Made by a program: the position numbers and the translations under genes. 64,000 bases of DNA from Bacteroidaceae bacterium (GTDB lineage Bacteria; Bacteroidota; Bacteroidia; Bacteroidales; Bacteroidaceae), in the NCBI GenBank assembly GCA_017560125.1, contig JAFYOS010000017.1:62001-126000 (forward strand), written 5' to 3'. Of this stretch, positions 52,183-60,509 are shown one piece after another. Position 1 is the stretch's first letter; the number at the start of each line of letters is the position of its first letter. The notes below the pieces were generated by a model, which saw only the letters and a program-made list of their open reading frames with translations, was not told the origin of the DNA and did no database searches.

Positions 52183-53104
52183 TTGGGCTGTTAGTGTAGA
52201 CAAATTGAAGGTGTGCTTGAATATGCCCGAGCACTTATTTGAATATCTTAAAGAATATCATACACGATATAAAGGCGATGTACGAATACTTGAAGAAGAT
52301 GACTTTTTTCTTGTTTTTACAAAGAAAAAAGATGAAGAGGATGAAACTAACAAGATATCCGCAATACTGAATGTTAGAGATATTGATGGCTATTTTAGAC
52401 TTGGCACCTTTGATTTCTTTAATACCAAACGATATAAGAACCAAGCGTTTTTTACATTTGAAAATAGCGCCTTATACCGCATTTATTCGCTTAATTACGA
52501 TGGAACGCCTAATAATTGTATTTGCTGTTTATTATATGTTATGGAGTATTATGGTATTCGTTTTAACAACTCAACAGAAACTGAAATTGCATTTGATTGC
52601 ACTTATGACTTCGTCAAGAAAGTAACTAATGCCATCAAGAATGTAGATAAGTATCAATTGTATATAAACGGAAAACTTGTTGAAGAAGATGAAACCCTAG
52701 ATGGCTATGGAGAATACTACACCCGTAAACGAATTAAACTAAACAAGACTCCAACACTATATTTTCATCATAAAAAGACTACGGACATGCAAATGAAGAT
52801 TTATGACAAAGCAAAGGAACTCCAAGAAGAAAGTCTGCATAAGTCCAAATATATACACGAATGGTTGAATTGGGATGACACAAGCAAAATATTTCGGATT
52901 GAAGTCACATGGCACAACAATAATGTAAGAGAAGCAATGAAAGAAATCTGCAAGGAGAGAGAAGAGTGGAGTGAACATGAAAACTTTCTAAACTTGATTG
53001 GTTTAAGGGATTTTTTAATCGCCATGCTTATTGATGGAACTAGGCGACTAATATATTTCAAAGATATAAAGACACAAAAAGAAGTAAGTATATTCGAGCT
53101 TTGA
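52163..53104 (+). CDS. Rep_trans/MOBT-like replication initiator or relaxase
   Basis: 313 residues. The order of motifs is that of Rep_trans initiators: an N-terminal DWAVSVDKLKV segment, ETEIAFDCTYDF (acidic metal-binding strand), PTLYFHHKKTTDMQMKIYDKAKEL with the candidate nucleophile Tyr in KIYDKAKE, and FRIEVTWHNNN. These proteins start rolling-circle replication, and their MOBT relatives nick oriT of integrative elements. Identity is by motif arrangement only. Inverted repeats (53104-53124 and 53176-53190) follow the gene and could be origin structures. Confidence 0.62.
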   Translation: MEKKGIDWAVSVDKLKVCLNMPEHLFEYLKEYHTRYKGDVRILEEDDFFLVFTKKKDEEDETNKISAILNVRDIDGYFRLGTFDFFNTKRYKNQAFFTFENSALYRIYSLNYDGTPNNCICCLLYVMEYYGIRFNNSTETEIAFDCTYDFVKKVTNAIKNVDKYQLYINGKLVEEDETLDGYGEYYTRKRIKLNKTPTLYFHHKKTTDMQMKIYDKAKELQEESLHKSKYIHEWLNWDDTSKIFRIEVTWHNNNVREAMKEICKEREEWSEHENFLNLIGLRDFLIAMLIDGTRRLIYFKDIKTQKEVSIFEL

Positions 53105-53190
53105 GGTATATAACCCATATACCTAGGCGAACTATTGTGAGCTAAAAAAGAGGGGGTAGCCAATACCGTTTGGCGAGGGGTGCAACCCCT
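53104..53190 (+). other. Inverted repeats downstream of the Rep-like gene (candidate origin)
   Basis: AGGTATAT-AACCC-ATATACCT at 53104-53124 and AGGGGT-GCA-ACCCCT at 53176-53190. Neither is followed by a T-run, so they are better candidates for origin or oriT hairpins than for terminators. A G-run (AGAGGGGGTAG) lies between them. Confidence 0.45.
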
Positions 53191-53222
53191 TGAAATCGGC
53201 ATGCAAATATAAAAACTTTAAT

Positions 53223-53230
53223 TATCTTTG
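53223..53230 (+). promoter_or_regulatory. -7 box supplied by the element to the phosphatase gene
   Basis: TATCTTTG, 60 bases before the new phosphatase start. No good -33 is present. It lies inside the element, so it would replace read-through from cdd. Confidence 0.5.
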
Positions 53231-53262
53231 CGGGAGTATATAAATAGGTATGAAAAGCATTT

Positions 53263-53284
53263 GTAAACTACCACGTAAACCAAA
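53263..53284 (+). repeat. GTAAAC-N6-GTAAAC at the right element end
   Basis: GTAAAC at 53263-53268 and 53275-53280, the same spacing as the pair at 48774-48791; the second extends to GTAAACCAAA like the 48742 copy. Orientation is the same at both ends. Confidence 0.65.
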
Positions 53285-53289
53285 CAAGA

Positions 53290-53802
53290 ATGGAAAATCA
53301 TAATGAATTGAATAGCAATATTAAACATAAAGTAATGTTCGTCTGCCACGGTAATATATGCCGTTCGCCTATGGCCGAGTTCGTGTTCAAAAGTATGGTC
53401 GATAAATATGGTGCGGCCGATGATTTTTATATCTGTTCGGCTGCTACCAGCAGCGAGGAGATTGGCAACCCTGTCTATCCCCCTGCACTCTATGAGCTTG
53501 GACGCAACGGCATTGCGGTGGACAAGGACAAGCGTGCCATGCGCGTTACCCGAGACGATTATCAGGAGTATGACATGATAATAGTGATGGAGCAATATAA
53601 TATAAGGAATCTTAGTGGCGTGGCCGGCTTCGACCCGCTGAACAAAATATGGAAACTACTCGATTTTGTAAATCCCGATGCGGTGGAGCAGTGCGCTGGC
53701 GACGATATATCCGATCCGTGGTATCACGGTAATTTTTCCAAGACCTATAAAGAGATTGCAAGTGGCTGTGCCGGCTTGCTTAAATATTTGGGCTACAGAT
53801 AA
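53290..53802 (+). CDS. Low-molecular-weight protein tyrosine phosphatase, with element-derived N-terminus
   Basis: 170 residues. Active-site loop CHGNICRS gives C19 and R25 (CX5R), and DPWYHGNF towards the C-terminus holds the general-acid Asp. LMW phosphatases remove phosphate from tyrosine, for example on capsule-regulating kinases, in the cytoplasm. The first 15 residues (MENHNELNSNIKHKV) have no counterpart in the family and are encoded by the integrative element; the family part begins at Met16. The original start survives as a stub at 48636. The protein should still fold and work, but it is no longer coupled to cdd. Confidence 0.9.
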   Translation: MENHNELNSNIKHKVMFVCHGNICRSPMAEFVFKSMVDKYGAADDFYICSAATSSEEIGNPVYPPALYELGRNGIAVDKDKRAMRVTRDDYQEYDMIIVMEQYNIRNLSGVAGFDPLNKIWKLLDFVNPDAVEQCAGDDISDPWYHGNFSKTYKEIASGCAGLLKYLGYR

Positions 53803-53824
53803 CTAATGCGGGTGGCCGAAAAAC

Positions 53825-53860
53825 AACAGAGCGTTTCAAGATGTCTTGAAACGCTCTGTT
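53825..53860 (-). terminator. Terminator downstream of tRNA-Ala
   Basis: AACAGAGCGTTTCAAGA and its complement with a 2-base loop; on the minus strand it is followed by GTTTTT. It also lies after the phosphatase stop on the plus strand. Confidence 0.72.
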
Positions 53861-53864
53861 GTTG

Positions 53865-53938
53865 TGGAGCATACGAGAGTCGAACTCGTCACCTTTTGAC
53901 TGCCAGTCAAACGCTCTAGCCAGATGAGCTAATGCCCC
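53865..53938 (-). tRNA. tRNA-Ala(GGC)
   Basis: 74 bases on the minus strand. Acceptor stem GGGGCAT / ATGCTCC with one G-U pair, D-arm GCTCATCTGGCTAGAGC, anticodon stem TTGA / TCAA with loop CTGGCAG (anticodon GGC) and T-loop GTTCGACTC. CCA is not encoded. A TATCTTCG (53988-53981 on the minus strand) is the likely -7 box. Confidence 0.92.
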
Positions 53939-54036
53939 TTGTTCTCTTGTGTGATTGTAACCCGAACGGTTAAATCGTTGCGAAGATAGTATATATTTTT
54001 TGTTTTTTCATTACCTTAGCGGAGATTTTTTAAGGT

Positions 54037-54606
54037 ATGGATAATTCGCAGCTTGAAGAGAGGGTGATAATGGGTATCGATCCGGGTACAAATATCATGG
54101 GGTATGCCTTCATTGGCGTGCGCGGTAATCGCGCGCGTCTCATTGCTATGGGCATTATCGACCTTCGCAAATTTGGCGATTCATACCTGAAACTGGGCGA
54201 GATTTTTTCGCGCGTACAGGGGCTCATAAAATCGTTCCTTCCCGATGAATTGGCCATTGAGGCGCCCTTCTTTGGCAAGAATGTGCAGAGCATGCTCAAG
54301 CTGGGGCGTGCACAGGGGGTGGCGATAGCTGCCGCCATCAGTCGCGATGTGCCCATTCACGAGTATGCTCCGCTGAAGATAAAAATGGCTATCACCGGAA
54401 ACGGTGGCGCTTCTAAGGAACAGGTGGCTGATATGTTGCGCCGCATGCTCAATATAGATGAGAAGGAGATGCCGCGTTTTATGGATGCCACCGATGCGCT
54501 CGGTGCCGCCTATTGCCATTTTTTGCAAAAGGGCTTGCCGGTTGTGAAGGCGGGCTATTCGAGTTGGAAGGATTTTGTGGCCAAGAACCCCGACAAGGTA
54601 AAATAG
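54037..54606 (+). CDS. ruvC: Holliday junction resolvase RuvC
   Basis: 189 residues. Acidic catalytic residues of the RNase H-like fold: Asp in MGIDPGTN, Glu in [12 protein letters not shown], and the Asp pair in [29 protein letters not shown] is the conserved DNA-binding segment. It cuts four-way junctions after RuvAB branch migration. The RuvA and RuvB genes are not adjacent. The start is 46 bases after a region with a divergent tRNA-Ala promoter. Confidence 0.93.
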   Translation: MDNSQLEERVIMGIDPGTNIMGYAFIGVRGNRARLIAMGIIDLRKFGDSYLKLGEIFSRVQGLIKSFLPDELAIEAPFFGKNVQSMLKLGRAQGVAIAAAISRDVPIHEYAPLKIKMAITGNGGASKEQVADMLRRMLNIDEKEMPRFMDATDALGAAYCHFLQKGLPVVKAGYSSWKDFVAKNPDKVK

Positions 54607-54640
54607 TCCTTGTCTATTACCTATATATAATAGTAGAAAA

Positions 54641-54680
54641 CAGGCTCCGCGCCCAATGTGGGTGTGGAGCCTGAATTTTA
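54641..54680. terminator. Bidirectional terminator between ruvC and the GH36 gene
   Basis: CAGGCTCC / GGAGCCTG hairpin with an inner GCCC / GGGT pairing, followed by AATTTTA on plus and TTTTCTA on minus. Confidence 0.7.
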
Positions 54681-54699
54681 TAATCGGTGGACGGCGGTT

Positions 54700-56760
54700 T
54701 TATTCCTTGCCCTCCTTATAGAACAGCAATTTTGAGCCGGGGGCCTTGTCGAAGGTGATTTCGAAGCCCTGCATCATTTCGTCGCCGCTTTTCTCTATTG
54801 CGGTGCCTGTGTCCTCGTCGGTTATTGTGTATGTGGCCATTTTATCGAGCCCTCGTGCTTTGATAACAAGCTTGTCGGGGGCTTCGGGACCTCTACGGAA
54901 TGCAAATATATATCCGCTCTTGTCGCTTGTCTTGTTCAACTGGTAGGCGATGCAAAGGTTGTCACCTGTGAGGTCGCCGTCGCCACAGAGGGGGTAGTAG
55001 TCCTCGAGGAAATAGAACTTCAATATTCTACACTTGTTTGTAACGTTCTGCATGTCCTTGATGCTACCTGCTCTGGGGCTGGTGTTCTCCCAGTTGAGAG
55101 CTGTGGCGCTGCTTATGCTTGAACGCCAGTGGTAGGGATCGCTGCTGTAAAGGCCTGTACCGTTCAAGGGCAGGAACATGCTCAGGTTGTATGTCTGGTT
55201 CTGGTAGCCGTTGGGCTCGCCGTAGTTGTAATCGGTTCTCCACAAGGGGATTGAGCGCGATGTGGTTTCAAGGTCGAGGCGTCGGCCACCGCTGGCGCAG
55301 TTGTCAATCTGCATTTCGGGGAATCGCTCGAGCAAGTAGTCCCAGTAGCGATACAAACCCTCGATGTGGCGTATCTCGCTTATACCCTTGCGGCCTTCAA
55401 TCTTGTCCTTGGCGTCCCAATAGGCGTTGATGGGGGTGTTGAAGTCCTGGCGGTAGTAGTCGATGCCGTTTGCTTCTATGAAATCGCCAATGTATTTGCA
55501 CAGGAAATCGCATGCCTCTCTATTACCAAGGTCGAACACGGCGTTGTTGCTGTTTGGTAATTTCAGCATCCACTGCGGATATTGGTTGTATAGGTATGTA
55601 CCTTTATATACTCGCTCGGGCTCGAACCACACCATGAATTTTGCGCCAAGCTCGTGCACGGTCTGCGATACTCTTTTCAGGCCGTTGGGGAAACGCTCCT
55701 TATCGACGCTCCAGCTACCAACGGTGTTGTACCAGTTGCGACCCTCGAAATTGGGACCTCCCGAACCTTCGTACCATCCCGCATCCAACCAAAATACGTC
55801 GGGCATGACGCCGAACTGCTTGTAGCGCTTGGCCATAGCTACCGCCATATCCTCGGTCAGGCAGGTGTATTCGTTGCAGGGTGCAGGATCGCCCCATTCG
55901 AAACCGCCGCATATGGGTGCCTCGGCGTTCTTGCCGTTTATCTTGCGTGTGTGGTGGGCAAGTATGAATTTGCGGAAGCAGTTTTGTCCGTCTATGCGGT
56001 CACTGCCATTCCAAAACATGTACGATATAAGAGGAGTGCGGATGCTCTCGTCGGGGTACAGGAATAGGTCGGTGTTTTTCATGCCCGATTTGCTCTGCAA
56101 TTTGCCGTCAACCAATGCGAAATCGGCATACCATGTGCCGGTCCATCCAATCGATAGCATGGCTCCGCGTCCTGCGGTTGCTATATTGAAGAAGGGGAAT
56201 GCGCTGGTGTCCGACGAACGTCCGTGCATAGGCGAGAAGGTGTATGTGGTGTCGCTCTCGGTCTCTACCACCACCGGGGCAAAATCGTGGCGTGAGCCGT
56301 TGCTGCCCATGGCTGTGTATATGGTGTAGTCGCTGTTCTTTGCCGCAAAGGAAATGTCGCAGGCCGCCACGTTCTTTATGTTCTGCGATTTCTCTTTGCC
56401 CTTATTGGTAAAATGGAGTGTCCACTCGACAGCTTCGAAATCGGTGTATCCCGTTACATCGCATCTGACCTCCATACCTCCGTTGGGATCGCTGTATGTT
56501 ATCTCATATTTTATGGTGTTCTCGTTGTCGCATGCGATTTTGCTCTTCTTGAAATTCCATTTGCGGATGAACTCGCTCGACGGTGTGTCGCCGTATGTGA
56601 ACGAGAAGGGCGGTGTCTTGCCCTTGACAAACATGCTCTCAATCCATTTTTGCGAAGTGGTACTTCGCTTCAGTGAGGCTGAATATTGCGCGTATCCATT
56701 GATGTTCAGCACAAAAAACAGAAGCAATAAGATGGTTCTGATAGTGGTTGTACGTTTCAT
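54700..56760 (-). CDS. Alpha-galactosidase, GH36 (Melibiase)
   Basis: 686 residues. Signal peptide MKRTTTIRTILLLLFFVLNINGYAQ. N-terminal beta-sandwich (about 30-290), then a TIM barrel with PDVFWLDAGWYEG, catalytic nucleophile Asp439 in YYRQDFN and acid/base Asp510 in PLWRTDY, and the CASGGRRLD sugar-binding loop. C-terminal beta domain. Releases alpha-1,6 or alpha-1,3 galactose from oligosaccharides in the periplasm. The neighbouring GH2 gene diverges from it, so the pair could act on the same galactosylated glycans. Confidence 0.9.
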   Translation of the reverse strand: MKRTTTIRTILLLLFFVLNINGYAQYSASLKRSTTSQKWIESMFVKGKTPPFSFTYGDTPSSEFIRKWNFKKSKIACDNENTIKYEITYSDPNGGMEVRCDVTGYTDFEAVEWTLHFTNKGKEKSQNIKNVAACDISFAAKNSDYTIYTAMGSNGSRHDFAPVVVETESDTTYTFSPMHGRSSDTSAFPFFNIATAGRGAMLSIGWTGTWYADFALVDGKLQSKSGMKNTDLFLYPDESIRTPLISYMFWNGSDRIDGQNCFRKFILAHHTRKINGKNAEAPICGGFEWGDPAPCNEYTCLTEDMAVAMAKRYKQFGVMPDVFWLDAGWYEGSGGPNFEGRNWYNTVGSWSVDKERFPNGLKRVSQTVHELGAKFMVWFEPERVYKGTYLYNQYPQWMLKLPNSNNAVFDLGNREACDFLCKYIGDFIEANGIDYYRQDFNTPINAYWDAKDKIEGRKGISEIRHIEGLYRYWDYLLERFPEMQIDNCASGGRRLDLETTSRSIPLWRTDYNYGEPNGYQNQTYNLSMFLPLNGTGLYSSDPYHWRSSISSATALNWENTSPRAGSIKDMQNVTNKCRILKFYFLEDYYPLCGDGDLTGDNLCIAYQLNKTSDKSGYIFAFRRGPEAPDKLVIKARGLDKMATYTITDEDTGTAIEKSGDEMMQGFEITFDKAPGSKLLFYKEGKE

Positions 56761-56866
56761 ATTTATGTGCGTTTGTTATATACGCCCCTAAATTACATCG
56801 AAATTGAATATGGTGAAAGCGCTTTCGGGAAAAAACTTCTTTTTCTCTATTAAACCCCATGGTTCG

Positions 56867-56897
56867 ATTGTATTTACAATTTTTTATTATATCTTTG
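56867..56897 (+). promoter_or_regulatory. Promoter of the GH2 gene
   Basis: ATTG at 56867-56870, 19-base spacer, TATCTTTG at 56890-56897, 57 bases before the start. Confidence 0.72.
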
Positions 56898-56954
56898 CAT
56901 TTTGAAGAGAAATAGCGTTTGAAAATTCTTTAATATTAACTTAAATAATAATCT

Positions 56955-58793
56955 ATGAGACTCATTAGTGCTTTATTTGCATTTGTGATTGCGGCAACAA
57001 TGTTTGCCCAGACATCAATCCCCCGTCCCGAGCATCCGCGTCCTCAGTTCGTACGCGAAAATTGGGTGAACCTTAACGGTACATGGAGCTATGTTTTCGA
57101 TTTTGGTGAATCGGGCCTCACACGCGGCTTGCAGAGATCAAAGGGCTTCGAGAACAACATCACAGTTCCCTTCTGTCCCGAGAGTAAGCTTTCAGGCGTT
57201 GAGTACAAAGACTTTATCAACTCAATGTGGTATCATCGTGCAGTTGAAATTCCTGCTGCATGGGATGGCAAGAAAATCCTTCTTAACTTCGGTGGTGTTG
57301 ACTACTTCAGCGCTATCTATGTAAACGGTTCACTTGCAGGTCGTCACTGGGGTGGTTCATCATCGTTCAGCGTTGATATCACACGCTATGTGAAAGCCGG
57401 TGAGACTGCAAACGTTGTTGTTTGGGTTAAGGATGACCTTCGTTCAGGTGAGCAGACCGGTGGTAAGCAGTGCACAAGCTTCTACTCAGGTGGTTGCCAC
57501 TACACACGCGTAACAGGTATCTGGCAGACTGTATGGATGGAGGCTGTAGCTCCCACAGGTTTGCAGGAGGTATATGTTAAGCCCGACCTCGATAACAGCA
57601 GCTTCATTCTCGAGCCCAAATTTTATGCTTTGGAGAATGGTCTCAAGCTCAACGTAAAGGTTAAGGATGGTAACAAGGTTGTTGCTAAGGCAAGCGCTAA
57701 GGCAACTTCACCCATGACTGTTATCGTTCCCGTTAAGAAGGCTAAGACATGGTCACCCGAGTCACCCTTCCTTTATGACCTCGAGTACGAGGTAGTAGAT
57801 GCTGCCGGTAACGTAGTTGACCAGGTTGTTGCTTATGCAGGTATGCGTAAGATCCACATCGAGGGCAACCGCATCTTCCTCAACAACGAGCCCCTCTTCC
57901 TCCGCATGGTTCTCGACCAGGGTTACTATCCCGACGGTGTATGGACAGCTCCCACAGATGCTGCTCTCAAGAAAGATATCGAGCTCAGTATGGCTGTAGG
58001 TTTCAATAGTGCACGTCTCCACCAGAAGGTATTCGAGGAGCGTTTCCACTACTGGGCTGACAAGCTTGGTTACCTCACATGGGGTGAGGCTGGTAGCTGG
58101 GGTGTTGATGTTAACAGCGAGGTAGCTGCACGTAACTTCATCACAGAGTGGAAAGAGGTTGTTATCCGCGACCGTAACCACCCCTCTATCATCACATGGA
58201 CTCCCTTCAACGAGACATGGGGTCGTCCCGGCAACGCCGAGGCTGCACGTTTCCACGACAGACTCCTCAGCGATGTTTACTACATGACAAAGAACCTCGA
58301 CTATCGTCCTTGCCACGACACCAGTGGTGGTTACCACGTTGTAACTGATATCTGGTCATACCACAACTATGAGCAGGATGCTACTAAGCTCAAGGAGCGT
58401 CTTATCTTGAAGAAAGAGGGTGAGGTTCCCACATTGAGCGCAGATCGCGAGGCTAAGTACTCAGGTCAGCCCTACTTGCTCGACGAGTACGGTGGTATCA
58501 AATGGGTGGTTGGTGAGCAGTATGCAGCCAATACATGGGGTTATGGTACAGGTCCCAAGACTGTAGAGGAACTCTACACACGTCTTGGTGCTTTGACCGA
58601 CACACTTCTCAGCTTCGACTACATGAGCGGTTACACATATACACAGCTCACAGACGTTGAGCAGGAGCAGAACGGTATCTACAACTACGACCGTACAGCT
58701 AAGTTCGACGCAGAGAAGCTCAAATCAATCTTCGGTAAAGAGCCCGCTTGGTTCGTGAAGATGAAGGCTGAGTACAAAAAAGGTAAGAAGTAA
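56955..58793 (+). CDS. Glycoside hydrolase family 2 enzyme, exported
   Basis: 612 residues. Signal peptide MRLISALFAFVIAATMFAQ. Order: jelly-roll sugar-binding domain (about 30-205, LNGTWSYVFDFG and SMWYHRAVEIP), immunoglobulin-like sandwich (about 210-300) and TIM barrel (about 305-600). Acid/base Glu420 is in WTPFNETWG and the nucleophile Glu511 in LLDEYGG. GH2 covers beta-galactosidases, beta-mannosidases and beta-glucuronidases; short exported forms like this are often called beta-galactosidase but the activity cannot be read from sequence. Codon use (many GGT, GTT, GCT) differs from the neighbouring genes and suggests high expression. Confidence 0.88.
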   Translation: MRLISALFAFVIAATMFAQTSIPRPEHPRPQFVRENWVNLNGTWSYVFDFGESGLTRGLQRSKGFENNITVPFCPESKLSGVEYKDFINSMWYHRAVEIPAAWDGKKILLNFGGVDYFSAIYVNGSLAGRHWGGSSSFSVDITRYVKAGETANVVVWVKDDLRSGEQTGGKQCTSFYSGGCHYTRVTGIWQTVWMEAVAPTGLQEVYVKPDLDNSSFILEPKFYALENGLKLNVKVKDGNKVVAKASAKATSPMTVIVPVKKAKTWSPESPFLYDLEYEVVDAAGNVVDQVVAYAGMRKIHIEGNRIFLNNEPLFLRMVLDQGYYPDGVWTAPTDAALKKDIELSMAVGFNSARLHQKVFEERFHYWADKLGYLTWGEAGSWGVDVNSEVAARNFITEWKEVVIRDRNHPSIITWTPFNETWGRPGNAEAARFHDRLLSDVYYMTKNLDYRPCHDTSGGYHVVTDIWSYHNYEQDATKLKERLILKKEGEVPTLSADREAKYSGQPYLLDEYGGIKWVVGEQYAANTWGYGTGPKTVEELYTRLGALTDTLLSFDYMSGYTYTQLTDVEQEQNGIYNYDRTAKFDAEKLKSIFGKEPAWFVKMKAEYKKGKK

Positions 58794-58814
58794 TTCTTTT
58801 TAACCATACTCTAC

Positions 58815-58852
58815 GAGAGGCACTCCTTTTTGGGGTGCCTCTCTCTGTTTTT
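58815..58852 (+). terminator. Intrinsic terminator after GH2
   Basis: GAGAGGCACTCC / GGGGTGCCTCTC hairpin followed by TCTGTTTTT. Confidence 0.85.
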
Positions 58853-58936
58853 GGTCATTGCTGTGGCTGCTTTTTTTTCGTTGCTGTGGGGTGATGTTCT
58901 CTTTTTCTTCGCGTGGTATCAAGTTTTTCTGTTTTT

Positions 58937-58968
58937 CTTGTGTAAAGTGTGGAAAAATTGTATTTTTG
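58937..58968 (+). promoter_or_regulatory. Promoter of the gtrA-epimerase-oxidoreductase-rsh operon
   Basis: CTTG at 58937-58940, 20-base spacer, TATTTTTG at 58961-58968, 65 bases before the gtrA start. Confidence 0.72.
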
Positions 58969-59032
58969 TAATTCTTTAATTCATTGTCTTTTGCTGTGAA
59001 TTAGTTTAGTGTAAAGGTTAGGCGCTCCGGCG

Positions 59033-59452
59033 ATGATGTTAGATAAAACGGATAATACATTGGTGCAACTGTTCCGCTACTGCTTTGTGGCGGTGGGTGC
59101 TTTTGTGGTCGATTACGGCTTCTATTTCCTGCTCTCCTATCTGATGGGGGTGCAGTATCTTGTTGCTGCTTTTGTTGGTTTTGTCATGGGTACATCCACC
59201 AATTATTTGATATCCAAATATATGGTGTTTCAGGGTGAGCCCAAATCGCGCACGTCGGAGGTGATGCTTGTGTTCCTTATAAGCGGAGTAGGGCTTTTGT
59301 GGCTCGAGTTAGGCCTCTATCTGCTTACCGATATTTACGGTGTACACTATTTGGCGTCGAAATTGGTGATGACCGCTGTGGTCTTCCTGTGGAATTTTTT
59401 CGCCCGCAAGTTTTTTATGTATTCAAAATTCTTCAACATATTGAAGGAATAA
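59033..59452 (+). CDS. GtrA family membrane protein
   Basis: 139 residues with four membrane helices and the GtrA signature: FRYCFVGA-like start (FRYCFVAVGAFVVDYGFYFL), FVGFVMGTSTNYLISKYMVF, and a C-terminal FLWNFFARKFFMY. GtrA proteins are thought to flip polyprenyl-linked sugars, or to hold them for transfer, in surface polysaccharide or O-antigen modification. First gene of a tight operon with an epimerase (13 bases downstream) and an FAD oxidoreductase. A second ATG 3 bases in is equally good as start. Confidence 0.88.
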   Translation: MMLDKTDNTLVQLFRYCFVAVGAFVVDYGFYFLLSYLMGVQYLVAAFVGFVMGTSTNYLISKYMVFQGEPKSRTSEVMLVFLISGVGLLWLELGLYLLTDIYGVHYLASKLVMTAVVFLWNFFARKFFMYSKFFNILKE

Positions 59453-59465
59453 TATTTGTTCGACC

Positions 59466-60500
59466 ATGAAATGTTATTTGGTTACCGGCGGTGCCGGATT
59501 TTTCGGCTCCATAATGAAGAGAATCCTTCTGAACGGAGGTCACAGGGTTGTCAGCATTGACCTACAGAGCGACGACCTTGTCTATGACAATTTTATAGCC
59601 TATAAGGGCGATATTAACGACGATTCTCTGATGACGCGCATATTCGAGGAGTATGAATTCGATGCCATATACCATTTTGCGGCGTTGTTGGCCCATGTGA
59701 AGAGCGAACTGAAAAATCTGTGGCGTGCCAACGTCGATGGTACAGCCAACGTGGCTAAATATGCCGCTAAATATGGTGTTCAGCGCGTTGTCTTTACATC
59801 GTCCAACTGCTTGTGGGCCGAGGATTTCTTGCATAAGATAACCGAGGACGAAGTGCCTTGCCCCATTGAGATTTACGGTAAATCGAAGCTCGAAGGCGAG
59901 AAGATTCTTCTCTCTCACGACGAGTTCGTGTCAATCATATTCCGTTGCCCCACTATCATGGACGAAGGCCGCCTGGGCCTTTTGGGCATCCTTTACCAGT
60001 TTATCGACGAGGGACGCCGTCTGCCCATGGTTGGAAAGGGCGACAACCTTTACCAGTTTATATATGCCAAGGATTTGGCCAATGCCTGCCTGTTGGCAAG
60101 GGATTACAACCGTTCCGAGGTGTTCAATATAGGTTCCGACGATGTGAAGGATTTCCGTACGGTCTATCGCTACGTTATCGAGAAGGCTGGCTCCAAATCG
60201 AAGCTGATGTTCCTGCCCAAGGGACTGATGATTGCGGGTATGAAGATATGCTTCGCTCTTGGAATATCGCCGTTGGGCCCGTATCAGTATAAAATGATAG
60301 CATCCAATTTCGTTTTCGACACCACGAAAATAAAGCGCGAGCTTGGATGGATGCCCACAAAGACCAACGAAGAGATGTTGCTTACCGCATATAATTATTA
60401 CCACAACAATCGCGAGGAGATATTGTCGCGCAAGGATGTGTCGGCTCACTCCTCTGTTGCTAAAATGGGAATAATCAGGGTTATTAAATGGTTCTGCTAA
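59466..60500 (+). CDS. NAD-dependent epimerase/dehydratase (extended SDR)
   Basis: 344 residues. Rossmann loop VTGGAGFFGS (residues 6-15), Ser in FTSSNCLW, catalytic Tyr and Lys in YGKSKLEGE, typical of extended SDRs that modify nucleotide sugars or lipid-linked sugars. It sits between GtrA and the FAD-dependent oxidoreductase with 13- and 9-base gaps, so all three probably act on one glycolipid substrate. Exact sugar unknown. Confidence 0.87.
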   Translation: MKCYLVTGGAGFFGSIMKRILLNGGHRVVSIDLQSDDLVYDNFIAYKGDINDDSLMTRIFEEYEFDAIYHFAALLAHVKSELKNLWRANVDGTANVAKYAAKYGVQRVVFTSSNCLWAEDFLHKITEDEVPCPIEIYGKSKLEGEKILLSHDEFVSIIFRCPTIMDEGRLGLLGILYQFIDEGRRLPMVGKGDNLYQFIYAKDLANACLLARDYNRSEVFNIGSDDVKDFRTVYRYVIEKAGSKSKLMFLPKGLMIAGMKICFALGISPLGPYQYKMIASNFVFDTTKIKRELGWMPTKTNEEMLLTAYNYYHNNREEILSRKDVSAHSSVAKMGIIRVIKWFC

Positions 60501-60509
60501 TATTGTATT

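Larger units (their letters stand above)
48657..53351 (+). mobile_element. Small integrative element inserted in the tyrosine phosphatase gene (about 4.69 kb)
   Basis: Bounded by direct repeats whose exact shared core is TGCCACGG (48657-48664 and 53344-53351), extended to ATGTTtGTgTGCCACGGcAAcA versus ATGTTcGTcTGCCACGGtAAtA. It is more AT-rich than its surroundings. It carries an outward integrase at the left end, a serine recombinase, a PH-like membrane protein, a NUMOD3-like small protein and a Rep_trans/MOBT-like initiator. No relaxase of the usual Bacteroides Mob types, no T4SS and no resistance genes were seen. The size and gene set fit a minimal integrative and mobilizable element or an integrated rolling-circle plasmid. 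Confidence 0.82.
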
